Origin: Microstegium vimineum
Taxonomy: Eukaryota; Streptophyta; Magnoliopsida; Poales; Poaceae
Assembly: GCA_022036555.1 (NCBI GenBank)
Contig: CM039122.1
Span: 4,301,043-4,365,042, forward strand
Reading direction: 5' to 3'
Length of the DNA stretch: 64,000 nucleotides
Shown here in pieces: positions 23,031 to 33,583 of the stretch. The notes beneath the pieces are model-generated. The model had not been told where the DNA came from, searched no databases, and saw nothing but the letters and a program-made list of their open reading frames with translations. Numbering within the stretch: position 1 is the first letter of the stretch; each line of letters opens with the position of its first letter. The position numbers were made by a program, and so were the translations under genes.

Positions 23031-23985
23031 GATACCGCGCTAGAGCGCCCTAGCGTCGCCACCGCACACCGTCGTCCCCGCCCGAGCGACTCCACCACGA
23101 ACGACGGGACCGCGCGCTCTCATGCCGTCGCCTCCGGGACCGAGCTCCGGGTCCGGCTCCTCGACGACTCTCCTGGTGGAGGTTCGTTGCTCCAGCGCCC
23201 CCGCTGCATCGCCCATCTCGGTACGCGCTGCTGCCCGACCAACTCCACCACGAACGACGGGACCGCGCGCTCTGCTGATCTCGTCGCCTCCGGGACCGAG
23301 CACCGGGTCCGGCGCCTCGACGACGACTCTGCCGCTGCTGGTTCGGTGCTCCAGCGCACCCGCCGCATCGCCCATCTCGGTACGTACGTGCTGCTATTCG
23401 GTCACGTTTGGTCGATCTGGGATGTGACAAATCGATGGAGGTTTTTTGCTATAGTTTGTTTCGAGTGCTGAATTCTGCTGACAATAACTTTCTTATGCGG
23501 GATGCACCTCGATTGATTATTGTCGTTGTTCTCATGCATATAGATCGAGGACTAGGATTTGCTAGCAAATGGTTCTGCGACATGCATATTCTAGCTTGGG
23601 TTATAACACATATTAATTATATATGGGGATCGATCAATCAATTGGATGATAATGATAATGAGAGTAGTAACATACAATTCTTTTCTATGTTTAATTTGGG
23701 ACAACATTCGAACTTAATGCAGTTTTGCATAGTGCCCTGATTTCGAAATTTTGAAACAAGTATGCATGCGCTTAATCTTTTTGTCACTTGTCATTCTGTT
23801 GACCATAGCTCTTTTGAAAACTCACAGGCATTAAGATCACAGAACTGACAGATGATGAGATACATGAGAAAAGGACAAGGATGCACCACATTGAGAGGCA
23901 CAGATCTTTTGTTGCCTTATTTGACATAGAACTTAATGGTCTACAACCTTGTGGCCTGCTCCAGATCATTGAGATCAGTAAAAGC
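22422..23985 (+). pseudogene. Repeat-containing gene, two exons visible, cut by an LTR; possible DEDD exonuclease start
   Basis: Exon 1 (22422-23379) encodes a Pro/Ser/Thr-rich, low-complexity protein with in-frame internal duplications. A GT donor (GGTACGTACGT) is followed by an intron to 23827. Exon 2 starts at 23828 in matching phase and reads IKITELTDDEIHEKRTR, MHHIERHRSFVALFDIELNG, then LQPCGLLQIIEIS. FDIELNG followed by LLQI resembles the first acidic motif (D-x-E) of DEDD-type 3'-5' exonucleases, an inference from a short stretch. At about 23986 the coding sequence runs into a reverse-oriented gypsy-type LTR, and no continuation is recognised beyond 24832. The gene is therefore truncated. 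It could also be a transposon-derived gene family. Confidence 0.55.
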
Positions 23986-24832
23986 CCAGGAGGGCACGAG
24001 TCCCATGGCCGAAGCGGGACGGGGCGAATGGGACGTCTTCCGTACCGGAGTTGTTGAAGAGGAGGGGGTCGAGCCCCCGGTCGAGGGGGGGGGGAGGTCG
24101 AGCCCCGTATGACTCCGTCACGTTCCTGAAGTCGTCGTCGAGGGTCGCACCGTTCACTTTCCGAGGGGTACTGTAGAAGTCCGTACTCTCGTAGTGGCGG
24201 CAGTGGCGGCACAGTTGACGGGAGTCGGGGACTGGACGGGGAGTTGGCGGATTTGACAGTGGACGCAGGCGCCCATGTCGTCAGGTGGGTTTACTTTTAC
24301 CCATGCCGGAGTGGTTGGGTTAATCGAGCCCTCGTCCGTCGACGGCGCTTGGAAGGTCGAGGCGTCGACAGGTTGAGGAGGTTGAAGTCGAGGTAGAGGT
24401 CGGGGGGTCGTTCGCCCGACCCCTCGTCCGTCATCGAGGTAGAGCCGGGGGGTCGTTCGTCCGACCCCTCGTCCGTCGTCGAGGTAGAGCCGGGGGGTCG
24501 TTCGTCCGACCCCTCGTCCGTCGTCGAGGTAGAGGTCGGGAGGTCGTTCGTCCGACCCCTCGTCCATCGTCGAGGTAGAGCCGGGGGGTCGTTCGCCCGA
24601 CCCCTCGTCCGTCGTCGAGGTAGAGCCGGGGGGTCGTTCGCCCGACCCCTCGTCCGTCGTCGAGGTAGAGCCGGGCCAGTGGCTGGTTTCCGCAGTCGGT
24701 GTAGCGGGGGCCCTCGATTGATGGGCCGCATCTTACCGAACAGTAGGTTGATCCTTGCCTTAAAAAATGGTTGCTATGTTTAGCGTTAATTTATCGAAGG
24801 GTTTAGGGTACCCCTTACCTTCGTACCCGACA
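23986..24832 (-). mobile_element. Truncated gypsy-type LTR, reverse orientation
   Basis: Read on the minus strand from 24832 it begins TGTCGGGTACG and AAGGTAAGGGGTACCCTAAA, matching the start of the LTRs at 32851, 38391 and 39777. Similarity continues through the tandem-repeat block and the region containing GAGAGTACGGACTTC. It stops near 23986, before the TATA/R/U5 part, so the copy is truncated and has no identifiable target duplication. It disrupts the gene beginning at 22422. Confidence 0.82.
24402..24671 (-). repeat. Six tandem 45-bp units in the reverse LTR
   Basis: The words GGGGGGTCGTTCG and GACCCCTCGTCCGTC recur every 45 bases from 24402. Related units occur three or four times in the U3 region of each forward LTR (33040-33210, 38580-38765, 39962-40195). 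The period is divisible by three, which explains the long repetitive open frames on the minus strand; they are not genes. Confidence 0.92.
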
Positions 24833-25220
24833 AAAACCAACCTCTTCTTGTAGGTCACTGTTAAATGGAAACTGGGCATTGTCCAGACAAAAAAGTACTA
24901 TGGACAAAATAAATTTTAAATGTCCTACAAACAAAATGTCATGTGGCCTACTAGATAAATTTCCCTTTTAGTTTCCAGGGGTATACATATCAAGCTGAAA
25001 AAAGTAGGCACGGTAGTGTGTAGAAGAACAAGAAGACATATGGTATATATATATATAATGAATTATTATATATGTAATAAAGTATGTTTTTCTATGTATG
25101 AGGTCGTGTTAGAGGGCTCAAAATAATTGTTGAGAGGTTGAGCCGAAGATGATGGAGACAGTACGTGGGCAATTTAATAGCATTTTAATGGCTATGTATA
25201 TACATGAAAAAAAAACATAA
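24833..25220. other. AT-rich spacer, nothing recognised
   Basis: Between the reverse LTR and the TAA-flanked composite element there is AT-rich DNA including a short TA run near 25045. No coding or element signature is seen. Confidence 0.6.
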
Positions 25221-26186
25221 AAGCAACTCTAACAGTTTGACAATTCTGGTTTGACAAAACATGGAATTTGCCAACTCTGAAATAGATATGCCAAAGTAAA
25301 AAATATGCAATCTCCAACAGTTCCCCATAATGACTTGGCAAAAACGGAAAAAAAAGAAGGAAAAAAAAGCCGCCAGTGTTCCACCGTGAAAAAAAAATAA
25401 AGGAAAAAAAAGGAAGAAAAAAAGGGCACCGCCCTGTGTTCAGCCGTGCAAAAAAAAGAAAAAAAATTACCTCCCCTTTTCAAGGTTTCCAAATTGTCAA
25501 GTGCGAGCTCTTATTTGCAACTTTGGTAAAAATGTCAAACCCAAATGTCAAACTGTTGGTCACCAGTTTTTTTTTTAGTATTTTTGATAAAATTAGATGG
25601 TAAAGACTTCTTTACTGCCGGCCGGGCGTTTGTCCCTCGGCACGGCCTGCACCCAACCGAGTCGCCTCGCCAAATCCCCATCCGCTGCGCACGGCGTGTA
25701 TGCGACACACACACGAGAGCGCAAACCCCACTTGTCAGCGACCTACCATCCCACTACCAGGGACTGCTCTCCCCTTTCCTCACCGCCATCCCATCCCTAC
25801 CTCCCTGGGTAGCCGCCGCAAGGAACCATTCCCTCGACCACGCCGCGCAATCGCCGCCGCCGTTTCTACGCCGGCGTCAGCGTTTTCTCTCGCGCAGAGC
25901 CCAGAGCCTCACGCTGTAGCGGCGACGAACCCTCCGACGAGCAGGCTGCCCCCGCCGCGCGCAGAGCAGCGGAACCGCAGGCAGATTGCATGAGACATGT
26001 GAGCCTGCTGTCGCGGCGACGGCGCTGGTGGTGATGCTCCTGACCTCCGTCCTCCGGGGTCGCGTACACCTCCTCCGCCGGCCCCGCTCCCTGACCATGC
26101 CCTCCCCTTTCTTCCTCTCTAGAAACCCTAATCCTAGCCCCGGCACCACTAACCCCCACCTCTCATCGCCCCCCGTGTCCGCTGCA

Positions 26187-27523
26187 ATGAGCACCACCGG
26201 AGTCTACGTGCCGCCGATGCGGCGGCTCCGCTCCGTTATCGCATCCACCAACGGGAGCCTCGCGCCACCACCGTCTGCCGCGGCACAGGCACATCAGACG
26301 GTGCGGACGCCGGAGTGGCTAGTGGACGGGCGTTCGCTCAGTCCCCCGTCGCCGCCTCAGCCACGGCGGCGCGATTTACCTCCCCTGCCGCGGCCACCTC
26401 AGAGCCAGAGCATTTCCGGCAGCAGAGCGCTGGGTATGCCCGCTATGCCTACGATGATTTCTCTGAGGATGACTCAGATAAGGACATGGACCGCACGTCA
26501 GTTTCGAGCAAGGTGAGTGCCTTGTTCTGCCCAGTTATGGATTGATTCACATTTTAAAATTATATCGGTTGAAACTGAGTTATGCTTGTCTTGACTAGAC
26601 TGAACCTAGAGCATTTACCAAATTGGGATGTTGGTTTTAATTGTAGTGGTTTGTTGCTATCTGTCATTGCACAATGATTCAACTTTCAAAGTGGCAGTGG
26701 TTTCCTTTTCTGTGGATGATTTTAGCACGATCCCCTCGAGTTTTCCATGGTCTGTATAGGATCTTATGTACGGTAAATAAATATGGTTAAACCACGGATA
26801 TCCATATCAATATCAGAGTGCATTCATGTATTGAGAAATATTGCAAACCTAACAGTTCCAGTGCTAAAATGAAGCCTTTGAAAATTATAAAATATCTAGA
26901 AACTAGAATCCATGAAATCTATGCACCATATTTGTCAGTTTTATGTGTGCCTCCGTCCCCTTTTGGACATGTACATAATTATGTTACCACTTGCCAGTGT
27001 AGAGAGATTACCATCTCATGTGTTTAGTGCATTTAAAATAATCTAAATCTAATTTCTAATGTGAAATGATGGAGGTCAAGGGCTTCTGAGTTATTGAACT
27101 TGTTCTGTATATTTTCCCAAATGTGTTAAAATCGGATTAACAACGGTCCTTTCCAATGTTTTCTGTGTCCTATTATTTTCATTATAGTTGTATTTAAATT
27201 TCCAGGGTGCATCCACTTTAGATAATGTTGATGAATGGAAATGGAAACTGCACATGCTTCTTCGTAATGATGATGAACAAGAGATTATCTCAAGGGAAAG
27301 AAAGGATAGGCGAGATTTTGAACAACTTGCCCAACTGGCTGACAGAATGTGTTTGCACAGGTATTTCGTTGTCCCTTGCAGATTCAGATACTGCATAGTA
27401 TGTACATTGTAATCTGACAATAGTTTACATTATGCCAGCCGTCAGTATTCTAAAGTTGTGTTCAGTAAGGTTCCATTGCCTAATTATAGATCAGATCTTG
27501 ATGACAAAAGACCCCAAAGAGAG
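26187..27523 (+). pseudogene. DExH-box ATP-dependent RNA helicase, N-terminal three exons only
   Basis: Exons are 26187-26512, 27206-27360 and 27439-27523 with GT/AG borders. Exon 1 starts MSTTGVYVPPMRRLRSV and ends in YDDFSEDDSDKDMDRTSVSS. Exon 2 reads DEWKWKLHMLLRNDDEQEII and RRDFEQLAQLADRMCLH. Exon 3 reads FSKVPLPNYRSDLDDKRPQR. These match the N-terminal region of plant DExH3/DExH5-type helicases (relatives of animal DHX36), which lies before the helicase core. A frame change within exon 1 (about 26390-26410) breaks the reading frame. Nothing of the DExH core, the HA2 region or the OB fold follows. The promoter-like GC-rich leader (25.6-26.2 kb) is retained. It is a truncated gene copy. 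Confidence 0.85.
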
Positions 27524-27641
27524 GTGAGCCAGTTTTCTAGCAGCTTAAATGTTTAAAAAATGTGTGTGCTGTGTGTATTGATGTTAACCAACAAGTGATG
27601 AAAACAAAGCTTTATCATTTTTTTTCGGAAATAAACAAAAA

Positions 27642-27668
27642 GGGGGGGGGGGGGGGGGGGGGGGGGGG
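27642..27668. repeat. 27-base G homopolymer
   Basis: An unbroken G-run occurs where the helicase similarity has ended. A second G-run (about 17 bases) lies at 31593-31609. Homopolymers of this length are prone to sequencing error. Confidence 0.9.
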
Positions 27669-29140
27669 CTGTGGGTTCACACATGCAAAACAAAAACACA
27701 ACCATTTTATTAAGCAATTTAAGTATCATTTGTTAGGCAATTTAAGTGTTATTTGTTAGGAAATAATGTGCTCTTAAATAGATAATTTAGCCTTCAGTTG
27801 CAGATTTACAGGTAGACTGCATTTTAGAACAGCTTGAGCCTTAATGTTTCAATTTTGTTAAATCATTATGAGTGAGTTTGGTAATGTTTTCTTGCAACTA
27901 TTGCTTATACTGCATCATTAAAAAATCCCTTGTGTTGTATAGATTCTGAAGATGCTTGTTGCACTCTAAAATTTCTGTATATAGTATAACAACCTACTTT
28001 GAAACATGGTAATGACTTCTTGTTGGCCGACCGTGCCTTTGTCACAACGTATGCACATCCAATCCTACCGTCCTTCTGCGATCATACAGTTGGGGTGGCC
28101 CGGCCCCATTTTGGCCCCCACAACTTTTCAATCTTTGCCACTCATCTCCTCTTCCTCGCAACCCCATTCACCAAACATGCCCGCAGCCTGTGCCCACTCG
28201 ATTAGTTCCGCCCTCCGCATGCGATTCCGTCGCCTTTGGGGTCACTCGCGCCCGTGCTGGCTAAGTCCCTCCCACGCGGACAGGGCGGTGTCGACGGCCC
28301 ATTCCCCGCCTTGTTTTGGCTCCGCCCCATGTTGAATTGAGGTATTTGTTGCTGAGATCAGTGAACCCTAGCGTGCTCCTTGTTTCTCCCATTCTGCTTG
28401 TTGTTGGTGGATAGTACTGTGGCAAGGGGCATCGCTGCCTGTGGGGGATGGCGCTGTCAGCGCCTCTGAGGAATCAAGGATAGGATTTTGGGGGACAAGT
28501 AGAAGAGTGGGTGCTGCGAAGTAAATTTGATTGGGATCAAAAGGGAATCAACTTGTTTGGTCCTGTTTCCTTATCTTCACTACCTGATCTAGTTGTAGCT
28601 TTTATATGTGCCCGTGAGTACTCTCATTTGTGGCCCTTGAGTTCATAGCCATGTTCGGCTGATGGTCTGATGGCCTGATTTCACTCACGAGTTTAATTTG
28701 ATGGACGTACTAGCTAGTTTTAACAGTAAGCAACACTGGAGGCATGTAGTATGCAGTTGAAAAAGGACGAGTGTCTGTCCAGAGTTTCTTCTCTTGTGCT
28801 AAATTAAACTCTCGCTGTTGGGTGTTGGCTTGTTGCGTCGTGGCGGGATCTCGTACGTCTGCCCATCCAGTTCGTCCACTTCCCACCACGTCCTGCTGGC
28901 CGCCGTTGCCGCCGCCGCCCCGGCCGGCACGCACTCATCTATCAGTGGAATCTCTGTAAAAGAACCTACCTGGCGTTCTGTTTGGTCATGTTTCCTATGT
29001 GGAATCTATCTGTTTGCTGTTTGCTGCGGGTTAGCCTACAAGCCTGAATCCGGCTAGCGTGGTGCTCCTCAGTATGTCACCATCCCAGGTCCTCCTCCTA
29101 GCTGGGCCACATAGGCACTCGCTGATCTCGCCTTTACAAC
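27669..29140. other. Non-coding DNA inside the composite element
   Basis: No gene is recognised. The stretch around 28005-28080 (GGTAATGACTTCTTGTTGGC) weakly resembles 25600-25670 (GGTAAAGACTTCTTTACTGC), suggesting an old internal duplication of the leader region. Confidence 0.45.
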
Positions 29141-29147
29141 TAACATT

Positions 29148-30745
29148 TCTTGCCTAAATTTTAGAACTATGTGTCCTCATTTCTTCTCATGTCTAAGCTA
29201 TCGGCCTTTATTTTTTGTTCTATCACTATTATTTTTTTATCAACCACACTGTTTTGCCTAATTTATAACCATATTATTTCTTAATCTTTAACACTATTTT
29301 GCCTACCAAATGAACTTGTTTTGCCTACTTTGTAACCATATTATTGATGAATTCTTAACACAAAATTAAAATGTTATTCCAGTTTTTATGCTTTTATGCA
29401 CAGTACTAGTTGAATCATGATTTTTTTGTGGGACATGTATTCTGATTTGATTTTTTTTTGATAGGTATAGTTGCCTAGAGCTAGTTGATTCCTTCTATGA
29501 TTATTGCATTTCATGCTCATACAAATGTAATGATAATAGCTCTTTTTTGTGCATGCATTTATAGGGATAGTTTTTCATACAATGCCTAGAGAGCAAAGGT
29601 TTCAAGGAGTATGTGCGCCAGCGTCCAATGACGGCAACAAGATATGATCACACACAAAAAAGAAAAACACAACCATTTTTTTGTTCCGTGCATTCTTTTT
29701 GCACCCTGGCAGTCATAGCCCCATGCAAGCATTTTTTCATATCTAATGACAAGCAATGGGCCTATGTTTTCTTCATATTTGTAAAAATAGGGCATCACCT
29801 GCTAGACTTATGAAATTATATAAGCATCTATCTACAGATCAGAGGAAGAGGATATGTTCATTCAATTTTGGTGGGTTGCTTCATATATCATGTGAGACTA
29901 TTCCAGCAGAGTTTGCCAATTAGCTCATGGCTGATTGTTTTGACTGAGTCTTATCAACTGGTGTTTCTTGGATGGGGCAGACTTGCAATAACAGCCAACA
30001 CAGTGCATGTACTTAACTTCATTGAGAATAGACAATTAAATGTACTCTAACTAGGCAATATTGTGGAAAGGTCTAGGCAAAATAATGCAAATCATTTGGC
30101 AATTTTTACATCATTTCTCTAATCTCTCTTTGTTTTTTCTGTTCTTACATTACAGGTTTCAAGTTATCTAGCAGGGGGAGATCAAGTATGCACAAAGTAG
30201 GTATGATGTGTGCAATATGTAAATAAGTACATATGTGGTGAGAGAATACATTTCATGCATCTTTTCCTAAATATGTACTTCATAACTTTCATGTAGGTAA
30301 CTTATATAAATAAACAAGCAAATTATTCATATTATCTAAGCATTTTTTATGTTCTAGGTTTTAGTATTTTTTCTGTGTACTGATTATTAGCCATTTGCTT
30401 CTACTAGAATACATCTTTAGGAAACTCATGCTTGATTTTGTATTCTTTATGGATACGGGGAACTAAAATTTAGATATGCTTGAGCAACTCTGTCTTAGAA
30501 AATGTGATGTTTCCATACAAGAATAAAAGGAGACTTGGTTGTCAAGCTCAAATTGCAGCCTAAGCAGGTGGATGTCTAGTTCTAGACACATGACTAGGTA
30601 GTCATTTAAACGGCCCTTCCTAATTCCTCCATATATATTATGCAAGATCTGCCATGGTATTGTTGCTGGTTATGAACGAACACGACTATGGCCTAGGCAA
30701 AACTATATACTTGTTTAGGTTATAAAATGATTTTAATTAGGCAAT
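29148..30745. repeat. Inverted clusters of the motif TTTTGCCTA / TAGGCAAAA
   Basis: TTGCCTA occurs in forward orientation at about 29150, 29254, 29298 and 29320. Its complement TAGGCAA occurs at about 30052, 30073, 30693 and 30738. AACCATATTATT on the left has inverted partners AATAATATGGTT on the right. Opposing clusters of a short word flanking 0.7-1.5 kb resemble subterminal transposase-binding sites of CACTA or hAT elements, but I cannot identify the termini. Confidence 0.55.
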
Positions 30746-31642
30746 AATATGATAATAGACATGCAAAATAATATGGTTTTATGAACTTTTGAGAAACAGA
30801 AAGCAACATACTGAATTATGCAAAATATAACATGGTTTTATGAGCTTGGTGTACCAAAATACTATATATTTTTTTTATCATGCAGTTCTAAATCATGTGT
30901 TATATACTGAACCATGTGCTACATACGATTAAATTTATATGTTTTGACTACGTAGTTGTGCAGTTCTCTTCCATCTAAAAATGATGTTTTTCTCAATGAT
31001 CTGTTTATTTTTTCAGAGTCTGTACGAAGAGAAGCAGTTTTGCATCTTTGGATGAGCTGAATGATGATTTGCTCCAGTTTTATGTGCAGCGTTGTAGCAC
31101 ATTATAAAACCTAATTTGCTTGTTAGGTTGATAAAATTTGTATAAACAAGAGACGTGTGTATTTGTGCAGTTTTCATATATTTTTTGTTACTTCATTTTT
31201 TCGTTACACTATCATAAAATCTTACATGACCCACTAGATTATAGACTCTGTCTCACTGGTGGCAGCACAGTCCATGTGCAAAAAGCGGTGCCAACATTTT
31301 TTTTGCCAAAAAAGGAAAGAAAACAGTAGATTGTTTGTGTGGCAGCAAAGAATGGAGCGGCGGTGCGGATAGTCAATATTACGGCCAGCCGTAATATAGC
31401 TGCCTTCAAATTAGATATGCCAAGTCTAAATGTCAAACTGTTGGAGTTGTTCTAAGGCTTCTATGGAGAATTTATTGGTTGACCTTGGTCCTACAATTAT
31501 AGGATTGGTTGACCTCTTCTTGCAACAATTGTAGCCTTAAATAAAATCAGGGGATCAATGGATAGCCTGAAATTTTTGCAAGAAGAAAATAGGGGGGGGG
31601 GGGGGGGGAGAAGAGAGCCATTATTAATTGTTGATCACTTAC

Positions 31643-32292
31643 TTTCATTGCGGTCCGCAAGGCGATACTCTTTTTTCCATAATAAATAGTTGCCCCTGTA
31701 TATAGAACCATCACGGTGCATGCTATATGGAAATATATGCATAGGACGGCACACATCTTCGTCAGGGTAGTTATGGTTGTAATGCTCGAGCTGCTGAGTT
31801 TCCAGGCGCATGAATTCTTCGTCATCGCTGAACTCACCGGGAGGGCCATGTTTGGTTTGAGGGACTAAAAAAAGTCTTGTACATCGATTCTAGCACTAAT
31901 TAGAAGTATTAAATATAGACTATTTATAAAATTAATTTGTCAGTCGAAGATTATTTTGCGAAACAAATCTATTGATATAAAATAGTTTATGATTTGACAA
32001 TATGGTGATACAGTAAACATATGCTAATGATGAATTTAATTAGGCTTAATAGATTCGTCTCGTGAAATATCACATGACGCTTGTAATTAGTTTTATAATA
32101 TAAATTATATTTAATTTATTTAATTAGTACTAAACATCGATGTGACACGGGATTAAAAAATAGTCAGACAACCAAACAACGCTGTTTGTCGCCGTCATCA
32201 TGCACAGCCGTCCTCCCATCTCGTTGTTCGACATTGTCTGCTTTAGACAACGCGTCGCTGCTGTCGCCTTTGATTCCACTGGTGGTTGCCAT
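31643..32292 (-). pseudogene. Third DUF6598-family gene relic, exon split by a MITE
   Basis: On the minus strand the ATG at 32292 begins MATTSGIKGDSSDALSKAD. After the MITE at 31847-32183 the coding sequence resumes with GEFSDDEEFMRLETQQLEHY and continues to MHRDGSIYRGNYLLWKKEYR and LADRNE, ending at a GTAAGT donor (31642 downward). HRDGSIYR, the WxK(E/D)YR pattern, ADR and the phase-1 donor match exon 2 of the two duplicated DUF6598 genes. The N-terminal part differs strongly, so this is a distinct member. No domain exons follow on the minus strand, where the sequence meets the end of the composite element at 31452. It is a broken fragment. Confidence 0.78.
31847..32183. mobile_element. MITE inside the DUF6598 relic (~337 bp)
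   Basis: An AT-rich element with opposed ends GTTTGGTTTGAGGGACTA and (complement of the right) GTTGTTTGGTTGTCTGACTA contains the common grass-MITE words GGCTTAATAGATTCGTCTCG and CATCGATGTGACACGGG. I could not define a clean target duplication. It interrupts the reading frame of the minus-strand relic. Confidence 0.75.
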
Positions 32293-32435
32293 GCTGCGAG
32301 ATCCATTTGCATATCTTCTTCTGTACGTGTCCCCCAAAAAAAAATCCGTGAAACAATATATATAAAAAGATACTCAATAATCTTAATTGCTTAACATCGG
32401 ATGATATGATTGATGGACGATTCAAATAAGATGAG

Positions 32436-32631
32436 ATGAGATGAGATTGAAGAAACTGTATATATGTAACATGCAACGTCAAACAATGATTAATATCTTC
32501 TGGTAAAATTGGTGCGCCAAACACTTTTATACCATGAGATGAGATTGAAGAAACTGTATATATGTAACATGCAACGTCAAACAATGATTAATATCTTTGG
32601 TATGATTGGTGCGCCAAACACTTTTATACCT
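32436..32631 (+). repeat. Tandem duplication, two 98-bp units
   Basis: 32436-32533 and 32534-32631 are near-identical (ATGAGATGAGATTGAAG at each start; GGTGCGCCAAACACTTTTAT near each end). The second unit includes the first codons of the RNase H-like frame. Confidence 0.92.
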
Positions 32632-32850
32632 CATTTAGTTGATGCACTAATGGTGGAAGCTTTTGCTCTGAAGGAAGGACTTATGCTTGCCCAGCATATT
32701 GGAGGTAATAAATTGATTGTTCAAACAGATTGTATGGAAGTTGTTGAGATTATGAAGAATGCGGGGTTCACGACGAACTCAACTGCGGCAATCTATGATG
32801 AATGTAATATAGTGTGGAGGGGCTTCCAAGAGATATCCATTGAGCATTTG
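32585..32850 (+). pseudogene. RNase H-like (RVT_3) coding relic, left part
   Basis: The frame reads DALMVEAFALKEGLMLAQ, KLIVQTDCMEVVEIMKN and NIVWRGFQEISIEHL. This is the RVT_3/RNase H pattern with the catalytic glutamate of the AEAxALxxGL helix (here VEAFALKEGL) and the aspartate of QTDC. The frame is cut at 32850 by the LTR element and resumes at 41134. Such domains occur in plant LINE-derived and stand-alone RNase H proteins. No reverse transcriptase is seen upstream. Confidence 0.82.
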
Positions 32851-33583
32851 TGTCGGGTAGAAAGGTAAGGGGTACCCTAAACCCTTCGATAAACTGACGC
32901 TCAACATAGCAACCATTTTTAAGACAGGATCCGATCAAACCGCTCGAGTCCATGAAGAAAGGCCCATCACACGAAGGCCCCCCGCACCGGCCACATCAAC
33001 TAGTCGTGGGCCGACCCATTCCGGAAAAATAGACGGACAGGGGGTCGAACAAACGACCCCTCCGCCTCTGCCTCGACTCCGACTGACGGACAGGGGGTCG
33101 AACGAACGACCCCTCCGCCTCCGCCTCGACTCCGACTGACGGACAGGGGTCGAACGAACGACCCCTCCGCTTCAACCCCCCGAATGACGGACGGGGGGTC
33201 GAACGAACGACCCCCGGACAGGAAGCTCGATCAGCTCACCTGCTCCCGGTATGGGGTAAAGGGGATCCGATGCGCTTACCTGCCCCCGCCTAACGCCATG
33301 GGCGCCCAATACAGCGGTCAAATCCACCAACTCACCGCCCATGCCCTGGACCTCCATCAGCTTGTGCTGCCGCTGTAGCCACGTCGCGAGTACGGACTCC
33401 AGAGGCACCCTCGAGCTATGAACAGGACAAGCCCTCGACAGTGTCTTCAGGGATACGACAGGGCCACGCTGGCCTTGACCCCCCTCGACCAGGGGGCTCG
33501 ATCCCTGGTCCCAACCACTCCAGCATGGGACCCGTCCCGTCCGCTCCGTCCTGCCTCAGCTGTGGAACTCGCACCCATCTTCC
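32851..33583 (+). repeat. First LTR, truncated
   Basis: It starts at the target duplication and follows LTR 3 until CATCTTCCGA at 33574-33583, where LTR 3 continues and this copy passes into body sequence. The TATA box, R and U5 are therefore missing, and no primer-binding site follows. This LTR cannot start a normal genomic transcript. Confidence 0.85.

Larger units (their letters stand above)
25221..31452. mobile_element. 6.2-kb TIR-bounded segment carrying helicase exons (candidate Pack-type PIF/Harbinger element)
   Basis: The left end AGCAACTCTAACAGTTTGAC and the complement of the right end GAACAACTCCAACAGTTTGA agree over about 20 bp with two mismatches. TAA flanks both ends (25218-25220 and 31453-31455), the target preference of PIF/Harbinger. 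Inside are a helicase 5' gene piece (26187-27523), intron-like DNA, a G-run and a cluster of short subterminal-type motifs (29.15-30.75 kb). A third copy of the inverted-end word lies at about 25553, so an alternative reading is two MITEs flanking ordinary DNA. No transposase is encoded. Confidence 0.5.

Noticed and set aside
24402..24671. Regular repeats resembling a CRISPR array
   Set aside because: Units are contiguous 45-bp copies without unique spacers, inside a plant LTR.
24154..24731. Repetitive minus-strand frames rich in DEGSDERPP
   Set aside because: These come from a 45-bp tandem repeat in an LTR whose period is divisible by three; not a protein gene.
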